A stretch of 64,000 bases of DNA from Acheta domesticus (Eukaryota; Arthropoda; Insecta; Orthoptera; Gryllidae): contig JAHLJT010000631.1 in assembly GCA_031308135.1 (NCBI GenBank), positions 178,552,184 to 178,616,183 on the forward strand, read 5' to 3'. Positions 1 through 11,277 of this stretch are shown here, piece by piece; the stretch's first letter is position 1, and each line of letters begins with the position of its first letter. Below the pieces are notes generated by a model, which saw nothing but the letters and a program-made list of their open reading frames with translations, had not been told where the DNA came from and did no database searches. Position numbers and translations under genes: made by a program.

Positions 1-699
1 GAGTGGAGGAAAGCAGAGTTCCGCTCACGAAACCTGGCATTGCTGCGAAATCTTCACCCCAAGCTCCCTCAGCACACAAGTGCTGCTCGCAGTTCCATTC
101 CGCAATTAGACCGTCCCCGACCTAACAACCTCTTCTGAATAAGAGGTTTACAACTGCTCAAATTTCAGATATGTACACTACGTTTCTCCAAATCCAAATC
201 AGACGCTGCGCACCTCAGGTGATATTTCTGCTGCTTCCTGCGTTTAACTCTGAATTCCCCTGGACCTCCCATTGTCATTATTATGCAAATTATAATCATT
301 TTATTTTCCTCTCATGCTATCTAAAGTTCGGATGAATGAGCTTTTCTGACAGGAAAAAAGTTTAATTGTGGGTACTCATTATGTCAATCACTATCTGTCA
401 CCCCACTCTCACTTTCATAACTACATCCTGACAAAGAAGCCGTAGCATATGATCATAATATCTTCCCCCATTCATTTTTGCTTCTGCATTAATCAAAGAA
501 ACTCTAGCTCCTCTCTGATCTACCTCTGCCGACGTGATGATGGCACTCCAAAACTTTGCATGTACCGCCTTTGTTTCCTTCTCATCCATCTCTCTACTAC
601 CAAATTACTTCCTGTCGCCCAGTCCCGAATTCGCAGTCTCCCACTCATATCCACGCTCCTCTCCCCACTTTTCGATCCCCACCCCACCCCCTTCCATCA

Positions 700-1195
700 C
701 GGTGCTTGTCAAGCCTGTGTGCCTGAAGAGGAGAGGAACCAGCGACGGCCCACTGGGACAGTGCCGGCGTGGGGAGCAGGAGAGCGACCGGGAGGAGCGA
801 GGACCAGAGAGAGAGAGCGGGGAAGCCGCTCAGGCTGCTACTTTACGCCCACCATCTCCTCCCGTTTTGCCGCCAGAGCCCGCGCCACTGAATGCGCCGC
901 CGTGGTGTCACCGCCCTCCGCACCACCCTGTCGGGCCGCCTCTGTCTCTTGCAGCCGCCGCCGCCGCCGCCGTCGCCGCCGGCGAGTGATGGATGATACG
1001 TCGCTGGAGCGCTTCATTTCCAGCAATGATTGGGGCTGTCTGGTTGCATTTGCGAGGCGTTCATGCCGCGCGCCGTATGCACATTGAGACGCGCCGTGCG
1101 CTCCCGCAGGCCATGCGGAAGATCGGGCTGCGGTCAAAAGGCTGCCTGCCCTCCGCAGTGAAGCCTCTGAGAGCCCGTTAGCCCTTCGGCACCAA
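700..1195. other. GC-rich, CpG-rich island
   Basis: A sharp rise in GC and CpG inside AT-rich DNA, with a (GCC)n tract at about 951-984. It could be a promoter or first-exon island. The open frames across it are not supported: the second copy (about 57130-57625) carries many one-base insertions and deletions here, so no frame is conserved between copies. No TATA box or splice pair could be assigned. Confidence 0.6.
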
Positions 1196-2530
1196 AGCAA
1201 TGGGATTAATACTTCTTCCAGACCAAATCGTCCTAACAAATTTTAGAATCAGAAGTGAAAGACGAATAAGTCACAAAACACAATTCTCATACAGTAAGAT
1301 ACGTGTTTATTTTAGTCGTTAAAAGGCAACACTTATTTGAAATGATTCCAGTTACCGGCAACGATAGGATTCTGCTAGAATTATTTTCACTCAGTAATTA
1401 TATGTAAACACTCTCCTAAAATTATTTATCAACTTATTAGACTTTTACTATCGTTATAGAATTAAGTTCCAAAGCTTTTCTTATATATTTAATTCATTTG
1501 CAATCAGTAAGAAGAGTATTTATTGACCTGTATGTTTTACGATTCAAAAGTTTATCTGATTTACTAAATGGTGAAATTTTCTTCGAGGACGAAGATAAAG
1601 GACATATAGATTTTTATGTGATCCTCTGTACAAAAGAAGAAGCACAAATTTGAAGAACGTTTTGTATGTATGTTTGTAGAAACACGAGAAAAGAGGGTTC
1701 TTTTGAAACGTATTCTTAAGAGTATAATCGTTCCCTCACATTTGAAAGCATTTGTGTTCCTTAGTTTACACAGCTGTTTCTGGTGGACGTGGCTGTGCGG
1801 AGCTGCCTTTGAGGTTCTGTGCCTCTGTGGAGAGAAGGAGAGGTGATATCTTTTGTTCCTCACGGAAAGATAAAATCAGAGGCCAGAGCAACCAAAACAA
1901 AGCTTAAGCGCTCAGTATTGTCCACTCTTTAATTGGATTTTCGTGAGACACTACTTCCTCTTCCGCTAAGAAACACACGCTGTCAAATAACGCCGTGTAG
2001 TTCCAACCCCTGATCCATAAGATGCATCCTACAGGTCAATGTAATGGTACATTAATTTCCACTCATATGCTTGAAATAAATTTACAGGACTTCAATTAAA
2101 ATTTAGTACTTTTAATTGGTACAGGAAATGTTTCATCAAAACTAATTGCTAATCTCAACTAACATATCAATTTTAACTTCATGTAAATTAAGTAGCCCAC
2201 AATTTCTTCAAAAACTTAACCTCGAGCCGGCCTCCATACGACATCTGAGCCCACGTCATAGGTGCTTCACTAACGAACTCTGAAGTAAAGAGAGGAAATG
2301 ATCTTCCATGAAATATACTTTTATCCAATAATGTGAAGCAAAAAGCCCCGTCGCTGCGTTGATATTGAAGTCTTAACGTGATCGATTACTTGCGTGATAA
2401 CTTTTACCTCGTTTTGCTTCGTTTTTTAACATACTAAGTGCTTACGAAACGAACGTAAATACTTGCAATGAATTTACAATAAATTCTTTGTAATTCCTCT
2501 TTTTAATCCCAGAAACTTTCCTTTATCGTT
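1196..2530. other. AT-rich DNA without a recognisable gene
   Basis: I see no conserved coding frame, RNA gene or transposon end here. The longest minus-strand frame (1564-1863) is broken by one-base length differences in the duplicate. Confidence 0.6.
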
Positions 2531-2539
2531 TACAGTTTA

Positions 2540-3215
2540 ACAACTAAAAATTATTGGTGTTAAAACAGCGTGGTCTTTCTCGCCCTATTTTTACACAAAA
2601 TTACCCAAAAATTACTCGAATTTTCGAAAATTGTACATGACCTTATTTCAAAATATATATTTAAGCAACCTATTTCATTAGGGGGAAAATCATTATATGT
2701 ATAATTTGTAGTTGTAACACGCCGAAATAATTTTGAATGTTTGCAATTTTTGAAAAATCAGTGTTTAACTAAAATAAGACGAGGCGCCATTCCCTTAAAT
2801 GTCCTTCACACTATCCTACAACAAAATTTAATTAAAGCGATGGAGTCATTTTTTTTTAAATTTTGAAAATGTCCCACGGCTTTATGTAATGTTTTTCCCT
2901 CCAAAAAATTAAAATATCTGTTTCAAATTCACGGGGCTGCGACATCAGCCTGATTGATTTAGGAAAATCAATTTTGGAGAACGGTTGAACGGTTTAGCCC
3001 CTAGCGTCACAGACTAACGGATAGTCACACGTTTTTGCCGGCAATTGATTTTTCGGTATCAAGGACACACAAAACATAATTTCCAAGTTTTCATTATCTG
3101 GGCTCTGTAATAAGAGTTTTCTGCTGAAAATTCGTCATTTTTTGCGCAGCATTACATAACTTTCTACTGCGTAAGAGGTAGCGAGAACGTGAAAATGAAG
3201 TCTAATATTCACAAA
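2540..3215 (+). repeat. Dispersed hairpin-ended repeat, copy A
   Basis: Member of an unclassified family seen several times in the window. Its ordered landmarks are a block reading GAAAATGTCCCACGG, then ATCAATTTTGGAGA, then a GGACGGAC-like tract or its remnant, then TTTTCGGTATCAAGGAC, then AATAAGAGTTTTCTG, then GCGCAGCATTACAT. A terminal CTTTCT...GAGAA hairpin follows, weak in this copy (about 3159-3190). No coding capacity is seen. The duplicate lies at about 58990-59650. Confidence 0.7.
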
Positions 3216-3459
3216 AACATGTTCATTGGGAATATTTAAGTAGTGAGAAGAAGTCTTTCTTTAACTACAGTAGATAGGTTACATTGGAGGCTGTTAACTA
3301 ATCTCATTAAAACTTCTCTGTCAAAATAACACACCACCTTAAAAAAATAGGAGGCAGAGACTTCTAAACATATAGGCACTGCAAGAATAAATAAAGTTAA
3401 TGTTACTTTTTCTTGAAGATAAGCTAAAGAAAATGTAAAGTACATCACAGAATTAAAAT

Positions 3460-3865
3460 ATAGTATTCAAATTCAAGGAATCGAGTTATCAGTCTGATCG
3501 GTACGGGAATATCAATTTTGGAGACAATCTTAACGGTTTAGCCGCTAGTGTTGTTCAAGGACGGACAAAAAAAAAAGACGGACAGAAGTTTTGCCGTCAT
3601 TCGGTTTTTTCGGTACAACGGACCCACAAAATATTCATTCTGGCTACACCAAATGATAAATGATATTTTTTTCTAAATTCAGCAACTGAATTTATCTACT
3701 TTCTCTTTGCAAGGGCTATGTAATAAGAATTTTTCTGCCAAAAATTTCCCATTTTTTCCCGCAGCATTACATATCTTTCTCTCTATTGCGTAATCGGTAG
3801 CGAGAAAGTAACAAGTGACGCTACAACAGAACATATTTTCTGGCGGCATATCTGCATTTGCCATT
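3460..3865 (+). repeat. Dispersed hairpin-ended repeat, copy B
   Basis: Same landmark order as copy A, with a GGACGGAC/GACGGACAG tract, a CGGTACAACGGACCC version of the 'cggtatcaaggac' block and the GCAGCATTACAT block. It ends in a hairpin with arms 3775-3781 and 3802-3808 (CTTTCTC / GAGAAAG). The 61-codon minus-strand frame inside is repeat sequence; its duplicate differs only at amino-acid-changing positions, which argues against a protein. Confidence 0.75.
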
Positions 3866-3999
3866 TTAAAAAATTAATGAAGTTCGACAATGGGATCTAC
3901 GCCATTCATTTGATCGTTCCTTGCTTTATCGGTAGAAAAAACATTAAAGAAAAAATAGGAGCGGTTGATGAAAATAGTTTTTTTTAAATCGCAATAATT

Positions 4000-4970
4000 T
4001 AATGCTCAAATTACCAAAAACTTTGTTTTTTTTTCAAAACAATTGTATATGACTATTTAAAAGAGCTGACATTTTAGAACAGCTTCTGTTTAACGCAAAG
4101 ATTTCTATCTTCAATTTTGTAATCTTTAAATTTTAAATTTTCTTTCAATTTGTTGTTTGCAGTGTTACAGTTTTCCAATTTCTAAAAACAGAAAATTCTC
4201 CGGAAATGAGACTACCACAATTTTTTACGGTCCTTTTAAGACATGCGAAGGAAACTTTGAAAAAGTTTTTGAGAAAAACAACTGTTTGAAACATTTGAAA
4301 ATTGGTTATATTTCACGCAAAATTATGCGGAAACTTCTCATATTTTTGAAACATTGTACATGACCTTATTTCAAGATCTGTAATTAAAGAACAAATTTCG
4401 TTAAGAAATTCTCTATATTCAATATTAGAGTTCTATGAAGACATTGAAAAGAAATTGAACGTTTAGAATTTTCAAGAAGTCAAGGAATTACCGAGAATGA
4501 GACCTGCATCATTCTCTTACCTTTATGGTATCCGAAGACAAAGTTTAAAAAAATTGGACCCATTTTTGAGAACATTTTGAAATTCTTATTGAGGCTTCAT
4601 AAAGAGTACCCTAAAAAATCAGAAGATCCGTTTCAAACCGAGAGTTCATTTAAATTGCCTCGAGTTCATTTAAATAGATGGAATATATCAGTTTTGAAGT
4701 AAATCGGCTGAACGGTTAATTGGTAGCGTTGAGCACAGACGGTCTGACAGGCGGACAAACAGACGTTTTGTCGTCTATCAATGTTTCTGTATCAAGGACC
4801 CATAAAACATGGATTATGACAACAGAACATATTAGAAGTAATTTACTATATATATAGGAACATATTTATGTCCTTTTTTGTTACCAGAGACCGGCAATAA
4901 GAGATTTTCTGCCAAAAATTCGCCGTATTCAGGGGCAAGAATACAGTACTTTTTCTTACAAGGAAGGGCA
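4000..4970 (+). repeat. Dispersed hairpin-ended repeat, copy C
   Basis: A longer copy that includes the AT-rich 'body' (blocks such as TTTTGAAACATTGTACATGA) and then the landmark blocks: AATATATCAGTTTTGAAG, a GGCGGACAAACAGACG tract, TATCAAGGACCCATAAAACA and AATAAGAGATTTTCTGCC. The terminal hairpin is degraded. The duplicate lies at about 60440-61410. Confidence 0.65.
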
Positions 4971-7900
4971 ATAAAGTAAAAAAATTAGGGCAAGTTTAAT
5001 TTAAGAGGCGTACTGAAATGTTCCGCACTGTTTCCCAAAGAAATAGTGGTTTCTCTCAAAAGACGTGTCAGCGAAAACTGATTTCCGATTACCCTTCATG
5101 ATGTCAATTATTCTTGAGTGGTTCGTTGCTGTAGGTTACTGTGTTCTAGCAACTGTAATGTGATTGAAGAGCACAATCCGTCGTTCAAGTACTCCATTTC
5201 ATTATTCATTACATTGTCATACATTGTAAGTTGAAGTTAAAGTTGATTTCAGAATTCTTCTGTCACAGATACAAGTTTAATAATATTTATAAGACAGTAT
5301 ACATATTTCTGTCATAAACTATTGTTATTGAATGTTTGCTGTGTGATTACAGTACTGATGAAAATATTAAATAGATTTCTGCACGAATAAACGTTTACGT
5401 CATTCAGTTTTCAGCAAAAGTGGTTTCAACAAGTTGAAACTTATTGTTTAAACTGATGTCCTATCTTTAATATATTCCTAAATAAATTCTCATACATGTG
5501 GAACAGTGGTGAGGGAGAGGTGAAGACTTGAATGGCACTTGTTCACAATGGGCAGTAACTGAGTTATTGTGACAGCTTCTGTATAGTACTTGACAAGTTT
5601 TTGCAGTTGTCCGGGCTATGGATAATCAACAAACATTTTGTAATGCCTTTTAATTTTTCATAAATGTTTTCGTGACTCAACAGACAATCTTACTCGTGTA
5701 AAATACGGAAATGTAGGAGCGAAAAGCAATGCAGTTTTTTCACTATATATTCTGAACGTTCAGAATAACACATGGCTCACTGCCTATGTTTCAGTAACAA
5801 ATTTTCATCTTCTACAGTCACGAAATTCTCTGCCCGATCATCTATTGTGTTACGAAAGAGCTAACGAAAAAAATAGTATCGTTTGTCACAGGTTTTATAA
5901 TTTGTGATTTTCTTATAAGTAGCTATGAATTAAAACAAAAGAAAGTCGGTATATGCAGTGGTTAGCTTTAGACGCAGTTTAGGTTCAAGTTATTATAAAA
6001 CAACCCTCATTTCCAGAAGCAGTAGTTTATTTCATACTATTTCCTTTCTACATTTCAACAAGAGTGGTATACTCAATTCATAAAAAATTGTTACTATGTT
6101 GTACACATTCGAATTTTTCAATGATTTTTATTGTTTTGCCAATATGTCTATTCTCATTGAATTGTATTTTCTGTTACTAAACATTTTTTAAAAAATATGT
6201 TACATCAAAACACACTCTAGTATAATGAGTGCTTCTCTCACATAAAATATAATACAGACACAACCACATGCAGATGAATTGCCTATTTTAGGAAACTTAA
6301 CTATCTATTTTACGACACGTGTACGTCATGAAAAGTTTAAAAAAAACTAAATATTGTATGTATTTGAAAATGAGGTTACGTGGCAATTCACAGGGAGAGC
6401 GGAGTTTACAAAATCAATGATTTGGGTATTTTCGATATAAACTTCCTACTATTTTATTCGCAGTACAGGCAATTGTACAGCTACGTACTTTAATGTCAAG
6501 CGATTTACCCTTAACACCAGAAAGCAACACTATCGCAACTCCATTGGAGCCTCGTGCTGGCGCTCTGCAGGTTTCACTGCAATGGGCCTGGTGCCTGTCG
6601 TGCTTTGCGGCCAGTGCCACTGCAGGTGCTGCGGGCGAGTGTGGTGCAGCCATGCACGCGGTAATTGCCCACAGAGCAGTTTTTCGCTGGCAACTGCAGG
6701 CCAACGTGTCAGGAACAACGATGCAAGTAAAGCACTCGCGGGTCGTTTTGCGGGGGCAAAACTGCAGAGGGAAATAAGAGAAATCGACCCACCCTCTTTC
6801 CAACGAACTGCGCGCCAGTCCGCAGATAATCTCGGGCTGCTGTACGGCTTCTATTGTCGGTGGTAAAGATAATTAAACTGTGTTAACTAGAGCACGCCAC
6901 CATTTCTCTTGTTTCAGTACTACTGTTTATTTGCCTTGTTAATAAGTAAAATATAATCTAAAGAAAATGGGAGATTTAAAAATATTTCCATGAACATGGT
7001 TTACTTTTTTCAGACATGTTATTCCAAAATATATGAAAGACATAATTAAATGACGTATAAGTATTTATATTTGATGTGTGCCTTAAAACTTTCATTAATA
7101 ATTAAAGGTCACTCACACATCAGAGTTTTCAGGCGTTTCAAATATAACATGAGGTACGTCATATTGTTTGTATCCTTGATGTGTTTTTGGTTGAAATTTA
7201 CAAAAAGGAATTTTTAAAATGTCCATTTCTTGGCTATTGCCCAAAAAAGTTATGTGAGCCGTTGTTGGAATAGTTGATATCTCTCACAGAGTGAATAAGA
7301 AGACCAGAGTTGTTTAATTTGTTTTTTTAATAGCTTGAATTCTAAACGATCATCATCAGAGAGATCATAAACAGAGGTGCAAAGAAGAATGACCACCGTC
7401 AATTTTATCGGTGGAATATATTATTTCTCTTTAATGATACTTTAAACGTCTCTCATATCCACTGAATATTTTCAAGTGAATGACTTTAGAAATATCGTTT
7501 TTCAAACGTTTAATAAACAGACGGTATACTTAAAAAATCACGTTAATATCAAAGGAAAATTACAAAGTTCTCCTGCGCGCTTGATCATGTATAAATCTGA
7601 AATGGTGGATTGAATACTCTTGAAAGCTCATTTGCCAGGTTTACGAAGGTGGGTTACAAGTTACGTTGCTTGGACCTTACATAGGACATGATATCTTTAT
7701 AACATTGTATTACATTTTTGACGGTTTAGCTCTTCTGGGAACTCACACTCGGTTGCATCAAATCGATCATAAATAAACAGAAGCTTGAATTTTATGTAGA
7801 ATGAAATTAACTGATTTTATGAGCTATTTAATGGCGTGGGTATAAGTATCTATCTAACTTAATAAACTCTTAGATTTTTTATTCACATACAACACCAAGC

Positions 7901-8744
7901 CTATTTGGTGAAAACACAGTTCAGAATCTGGACGTACAACGTGGTAAATAATATATACGTCGATAATCTGATATATTTATCAAGATGACTATTGGCAAAT
8001 GCTAAATCTACTACAATTTTGGAATTTTAAATTTTACAATTTCACGTTCTTCGCTGTTTAATCACATTAAATCAATATTTTTGTTAAGCGCTGTTAGAAT
8101 TTTTAATCACACATAGTACTAATATTCTTGATTGTATAGCACTGATATGCACATAGTACTGGTATGCCTATACTGGTATGTACCTGAATGATTTAACGGG
8201 AAGTTTAAATCCTGCTAGAAGATATGCAACATATTCGCACGTGTTCAGGTAACCATCAAAAAGTTTACATACATATAGCTATCTATATCGTCTTTGGATA
8301 AATGTAACCTTCTCTACATAAGAACATTCGTACCAACCTATATTATTAATTTCCAAAACGAGCAGATATTAAAAGAAAACTCTGACCACTTCAGAATTTT
8401 CTACGGTACAGGAACTCCTGAAACAATCACTTAAATGTGAAACAAATAATAAGTATAAATGGTCACTAATGACTAATTAAAAATAATTTAACAAATAATC
8501 ACTTTCGTTTCTGGTTGTAAAATGCAAACATTTGATAATTATTGTACTTATTCTCATACCGCAGCTATCGACTTAATTTTCATACTTAGTGCGACACTGT
8601 TTTCCACATATTTGACGGAATGTCATCGCACGACGTCGAGAAAGAAACCGCTCGCCAATAAATAGACGCTTTTCATTGTTGCATTTTTAATAAGGCATTG
8701 TAAACGGACTAAAAAATGCCAAGTTTTTTATATTCTTTGTACGC
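4971..8744. other. AT-rich DNA with one small GC islet, no gene seen
   Basis: Mostly AT-rich sequence without convincing exons. An islet at about 6490-6860 is richer in GC and contains overlapping open frames on both strands. The proteins read like no known family, and the duplicate (62930-63310) changes frame by single-base differences, so I do not call a gene. Confidence 0.55.
5748..5767. repeat. Perfect 20-bp palindrome
   Basis: TATTCTGAAC is followed directly by its exact reverse complement, with no spacer. It is intact in the duplicate at 62187-62206. The centre contains GAAcgTTC, which resembles two units of a heat-shock element, but the outer units are not at the right spacing. Confidence 0.85.
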
Positions 8745-8806
8745 ATAGAACCAAGGCCGTCTAGGATAGTATATTAGAGTCTATTCTAGACGGCCTTGAT
8801 AGAACC
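8745..8806. mobile_element. Tiny hairpin insertion (MITE-like) with target duplication
   Basis: Arms at 8752-8769 and 8781-8798 are reverse complements over 18 bp with one G/T mismatch, around an 11-nt loop. They begin CAAGGCCGTCTAG and end CTAGACGGCCTTG. The direct repeat ATAGAAC(C) flanks it at 8745-8752 and 8799-8806. A 7-8 bp target duplication would suit a hAT-type mover, but at 47 bp this is only a TIR pair with almost no interior. Confidence 0.7.
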
Positions 8807-9788
8807 GTTTTACTATGTATTCGTATATACTACACTATTGTATGTTATTGCAGTATTCGTTAATATTGTTTTTTTGAAGTTTTTAACTTATTTTAGTGTT
8901 ATACGAGAGTATTTTGGTTTTGAATATTGTGTGGGATACTTTTTGAAAACCCATTTTAGTTGGTTTCGTTCAATAGAATTTGTTTCGTGGCAGACCATTA
9001 GTTATTTAGAATTGCACTCGCCAGAAAATTTAATTTTCTAATTCAATATCAATATAAAAATTTAGATATCTTTAAATGGTTCTAAATGTTCCAAAATACT
9101 TCATTTTTGGTAATTCATTATTTAACATATTGGGTTACAAATATTGGGTTATAAATTATTGAAATGTTAATGTTGTTGATATTCTTTGTATGTAAAAAAC
9201 CTTTGTACTGTGAATGTATCATTTCTTAAACGTGTTACACAGACATCCCTTTTCCGAGTGAGCTACTAAACTTTTTTCAGCATATAAGGTTTTGCTTGAA
9301 AGCTGATAATCCTCGATGTTCACGGTAACTTACATGTTTGTGTATATCTATACTAATACATTTGTTTATTTACCAATCACAATCTGGTAGAGACGTAATA
9401 AGACGTGGTAGAGAAGACTAGAATTTGGGCAATAAAGCAGGTAAAGCCAAAACGGGGATACACTATAGGCAGAATTCATTCCATTTCACATCTGAGTAGA
9501 TAAATATAATAAATACTGAACAAATGAAATAAAATTCGGCTTTAAACTCCCCGTGAAATTTTGTAGCATAAGTTTCCACTACATTATACTGTTGTAGTAT
9601 GTTAATACAGTATTCGTAAACACTGTTTGTTTTAACTTATTTTATTTTTGTACGAGAGTAGAGTATTTGTAGTTTTTGTAATGGAAAAGTTTATGTACAG
9701 TATTTAAAAAAATTCTAAAGGTTCAACAAGAACAATTAGTAATTCATTTATTATTTGAAATGTTTATGCATCCTTTAACTTCTAATTC
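8807..9788 (+). repeat. AT-rich DNA with an old degenerate direct duplication
   Basis: The stretch at about 8815-9130 and that at about 9575-9760 share ordered blocks: ACTACA, CAGTATTCGT, TTTTAACTTATTTTA, TACGAGAGTA and AGTAATTCATT or a near match. They are separated by about 740 bp and heavily diverged. No coding potential is evident. Confidence 0.45.
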
Positions 9789-9799
9789 TACTTCCATTT

Positions 9800-10461
9800 T
9801 TTTTAATTTATTTATTTTAGGTCGCTTTTAAACTGCTCGGGTCATAAGCGACCACAGTAATACACAAGTACACTAGTCAGATATTTAGATACATAAATTA
9901 CATAGAAGCAATACATGCAATACATTACATACTTGACACAATAATGCAACCTCATATGAACCAGTTGTTAACTGTTTGAATCAATGTAAAGATCCATTGT
10001 ATCCCTAGGAAATTAATGCTCAATTTCAGAATCCATATTAGCTTATTAATTCAGTTTATGTTACTGGAAAGTACAATAAAATTCAAAGGAAAAATTTAAA
10101 TTTAGATTACATAACTTTCATGTTTTTAAATAGATCTCTAAGTTACTATTAATTCCCAGTACAATGCTCTAATTTGTACTTCTGTGGGTTTAAGTGGTAA
10201 TTTCATCTATCAATTTGCCCGTTGGACAGAATTATACATAGAGGTATTTAAATTCAGTACACAGAATAGCAAATGTTATTTACAATATGTCAAAGTACAT
10301 ATACATAGACTTACATATACATATATACAGATACATACATATAATAAACATATACATACATATACATTCACATTCAACACATACACATATATATATATTC
10401 ATATCCACAATTTAGTAAATAAGCCCCTTACTTGGTATCCCATTCATTTCACTATGCGGTT
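9800..10461 (-). other. LINE 3' UTR and A-rich tail
   Basis: 662 nt between the ORF2 TAG and the target duplication. It contains a long imperfect (CATATA)n tract on the plus strand at about 10285-10400 and, near the end, a stem-loop. It finishes on the element strand in AAAATAAATAAATT and an A run. The A-rich end makes the exact boundary ambiguous by a base or so. Confidence 0.8.
9820..9853 (-). other. Stem-loop near LINE 3' end
   Basis: GGTCGCTT at 9820-9827 pairs with AAGCGACC at 9846-9853 around an 18-nt loop, about 20 nt from the 3' end of the element. LINE reverse transcriptases often recognise a 3' stem-loop of their RNA; that role here is inferred from position. Confidence 0.6.
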
Positions 10462-11277
10462 CTATATTAGTTTGTCAAATTCCGTTACTTTTAAATATTT
10501 GATAATTTGATCACACTTCTCTATGGAATTAAGAAGGTCTAATAAATTGCCATTGATTTTCATTGCTGCTCTTTGACTGTTGGTTTCTGGGCATTCAAGT
10601 AGCAGATGTGGGGAAGAAATTCTAGCTCCACACTTAGGACATTGTTCTGGATCGGATTTTTTTATAAGATGTCCATGACTGGCTTTGAAATGATCTATTC
10701 TGAGTCTGGTGATAGTAACCTGATTATTCCTGTTAACCAACTTATGTGGAAATGGAGATTCATTTATTGATCTCCTAACGAGATGCAGTTTAGATGTTAT
10801 GTTCTTCCATTGTGTGTCCCAGTATTTAACTATTTGAGATTTAAAAAGCTTTTTAATATCTTCATATGAACCATAAACATTATTGTCAATATTTGGTAAT
10901 TTTGTTGCTCTTTTTGCGGCTTCATCTGCTTTTTCATTACCTATAATGCCTTTGTGGGAAGGAATCCAGGTAAGAACTATTTGATTTCCTGCCTCATGGT
11001 GATCATACAGTAGTTTTTGTATTTTTTGTATATAGATATTCTTTGTATATCTATTATTTATGGCTCTCAAAGAGGACAGGGAATCAGAGAAGATAAGTAT
11101 GTTTGGATTTACTTTATTTGCAGAAATGGTTTCAATACTTTTTAGGATTGCCCAAGCTTCACAGGAATAAATTGAATAGAAATCAGGTAGTCGAAATACT
11201 TCTTCAGTACCCTCTGTGGTTGAAATTATAGCACAACCGCATTTAACATTACATTTTGACCCATCTGTGTAGATCTT
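10462..11277 (-). pseudogene. LINE ORF2 C-terminal part: RNase H and Cys-rich tail, cut off by TGA
   Basis: The same frame as ORF2 continues after a single TGA for 271 codons to TAG at 10462-10464. Without the stop, ORF2 would be about 1248 residues. RNase H would remove the RNA strand after first-strand synthesis. Its catalytic acidic residues are all visible: Asp in YTDGS (982), Glu in SCEAWA, Asp in FSDS, and Asp in NEKADEAAK, after the WIPSHKG motif. A C-terminal C-X2-C-X7-H-X4-C knuckle (CPKCG...HLLLEC) follows, typical of I/jockey/R1-type ORF2 proteins. As it has no ATG of its own nearby, it is probably untranslated in this copy unless the stop is read through or is a sequence error. 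Confidence 0.88.

Larger units (their letters stand above)
1..7560. repeat. Large direct duplication, copy 1
   Basis: This whole stretch matches 56430-64000 in the same orientation. The offset is 56429 at the start, 56434 near 1181, 56437 near 1564, 56435 near 3679 and 56440 at the end, so the copies differ by small indels as well as scattered substitutions. The match is still running at both window edges, so its true length is unknown. It holds a GC-rich island, three copies of a dispersed hairpin-ended repeat and AT-rich DNA, and no supportable gene. It may be a genuine segmental duplication or a second haplotype placed in tandem by the assembler. Confidence 0.95.

Noticed and set aside
449..1087. 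212-codon frame, and its 245-codon relative at 56878-57615, as a conserved protein
   Set aside because: The two copies differ by many one-base indels that change the frame, and the composition is that of a CpG island with GCC repeats.
3679..3864. 61-codon frame present in both duplicate copies
   Set aside because: It lies in the dispersed repeat and the few changes between copies all alter residues; similar repeats elsewhere do not keep the frame.
2540..5000. Helitron assignment for the hairpin-ended family
   Set aside because: A 3' hairpin is present but no CTRR follows it and no TC start or A-T insertion could be shown.
6414..6803. 129-codon minus-strand frame and overlapping plus-strand frames
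   Set aside because: The frames shift between the two duplicate copies and no domain or bias points to a protein.
10285..10400. CRISPR-like or satellite interpretation of the (CATATA)n stretch
   Set aside because: It is an imperfect microsatellite inside the LINE 3' UTR without spacers or regular repeats.
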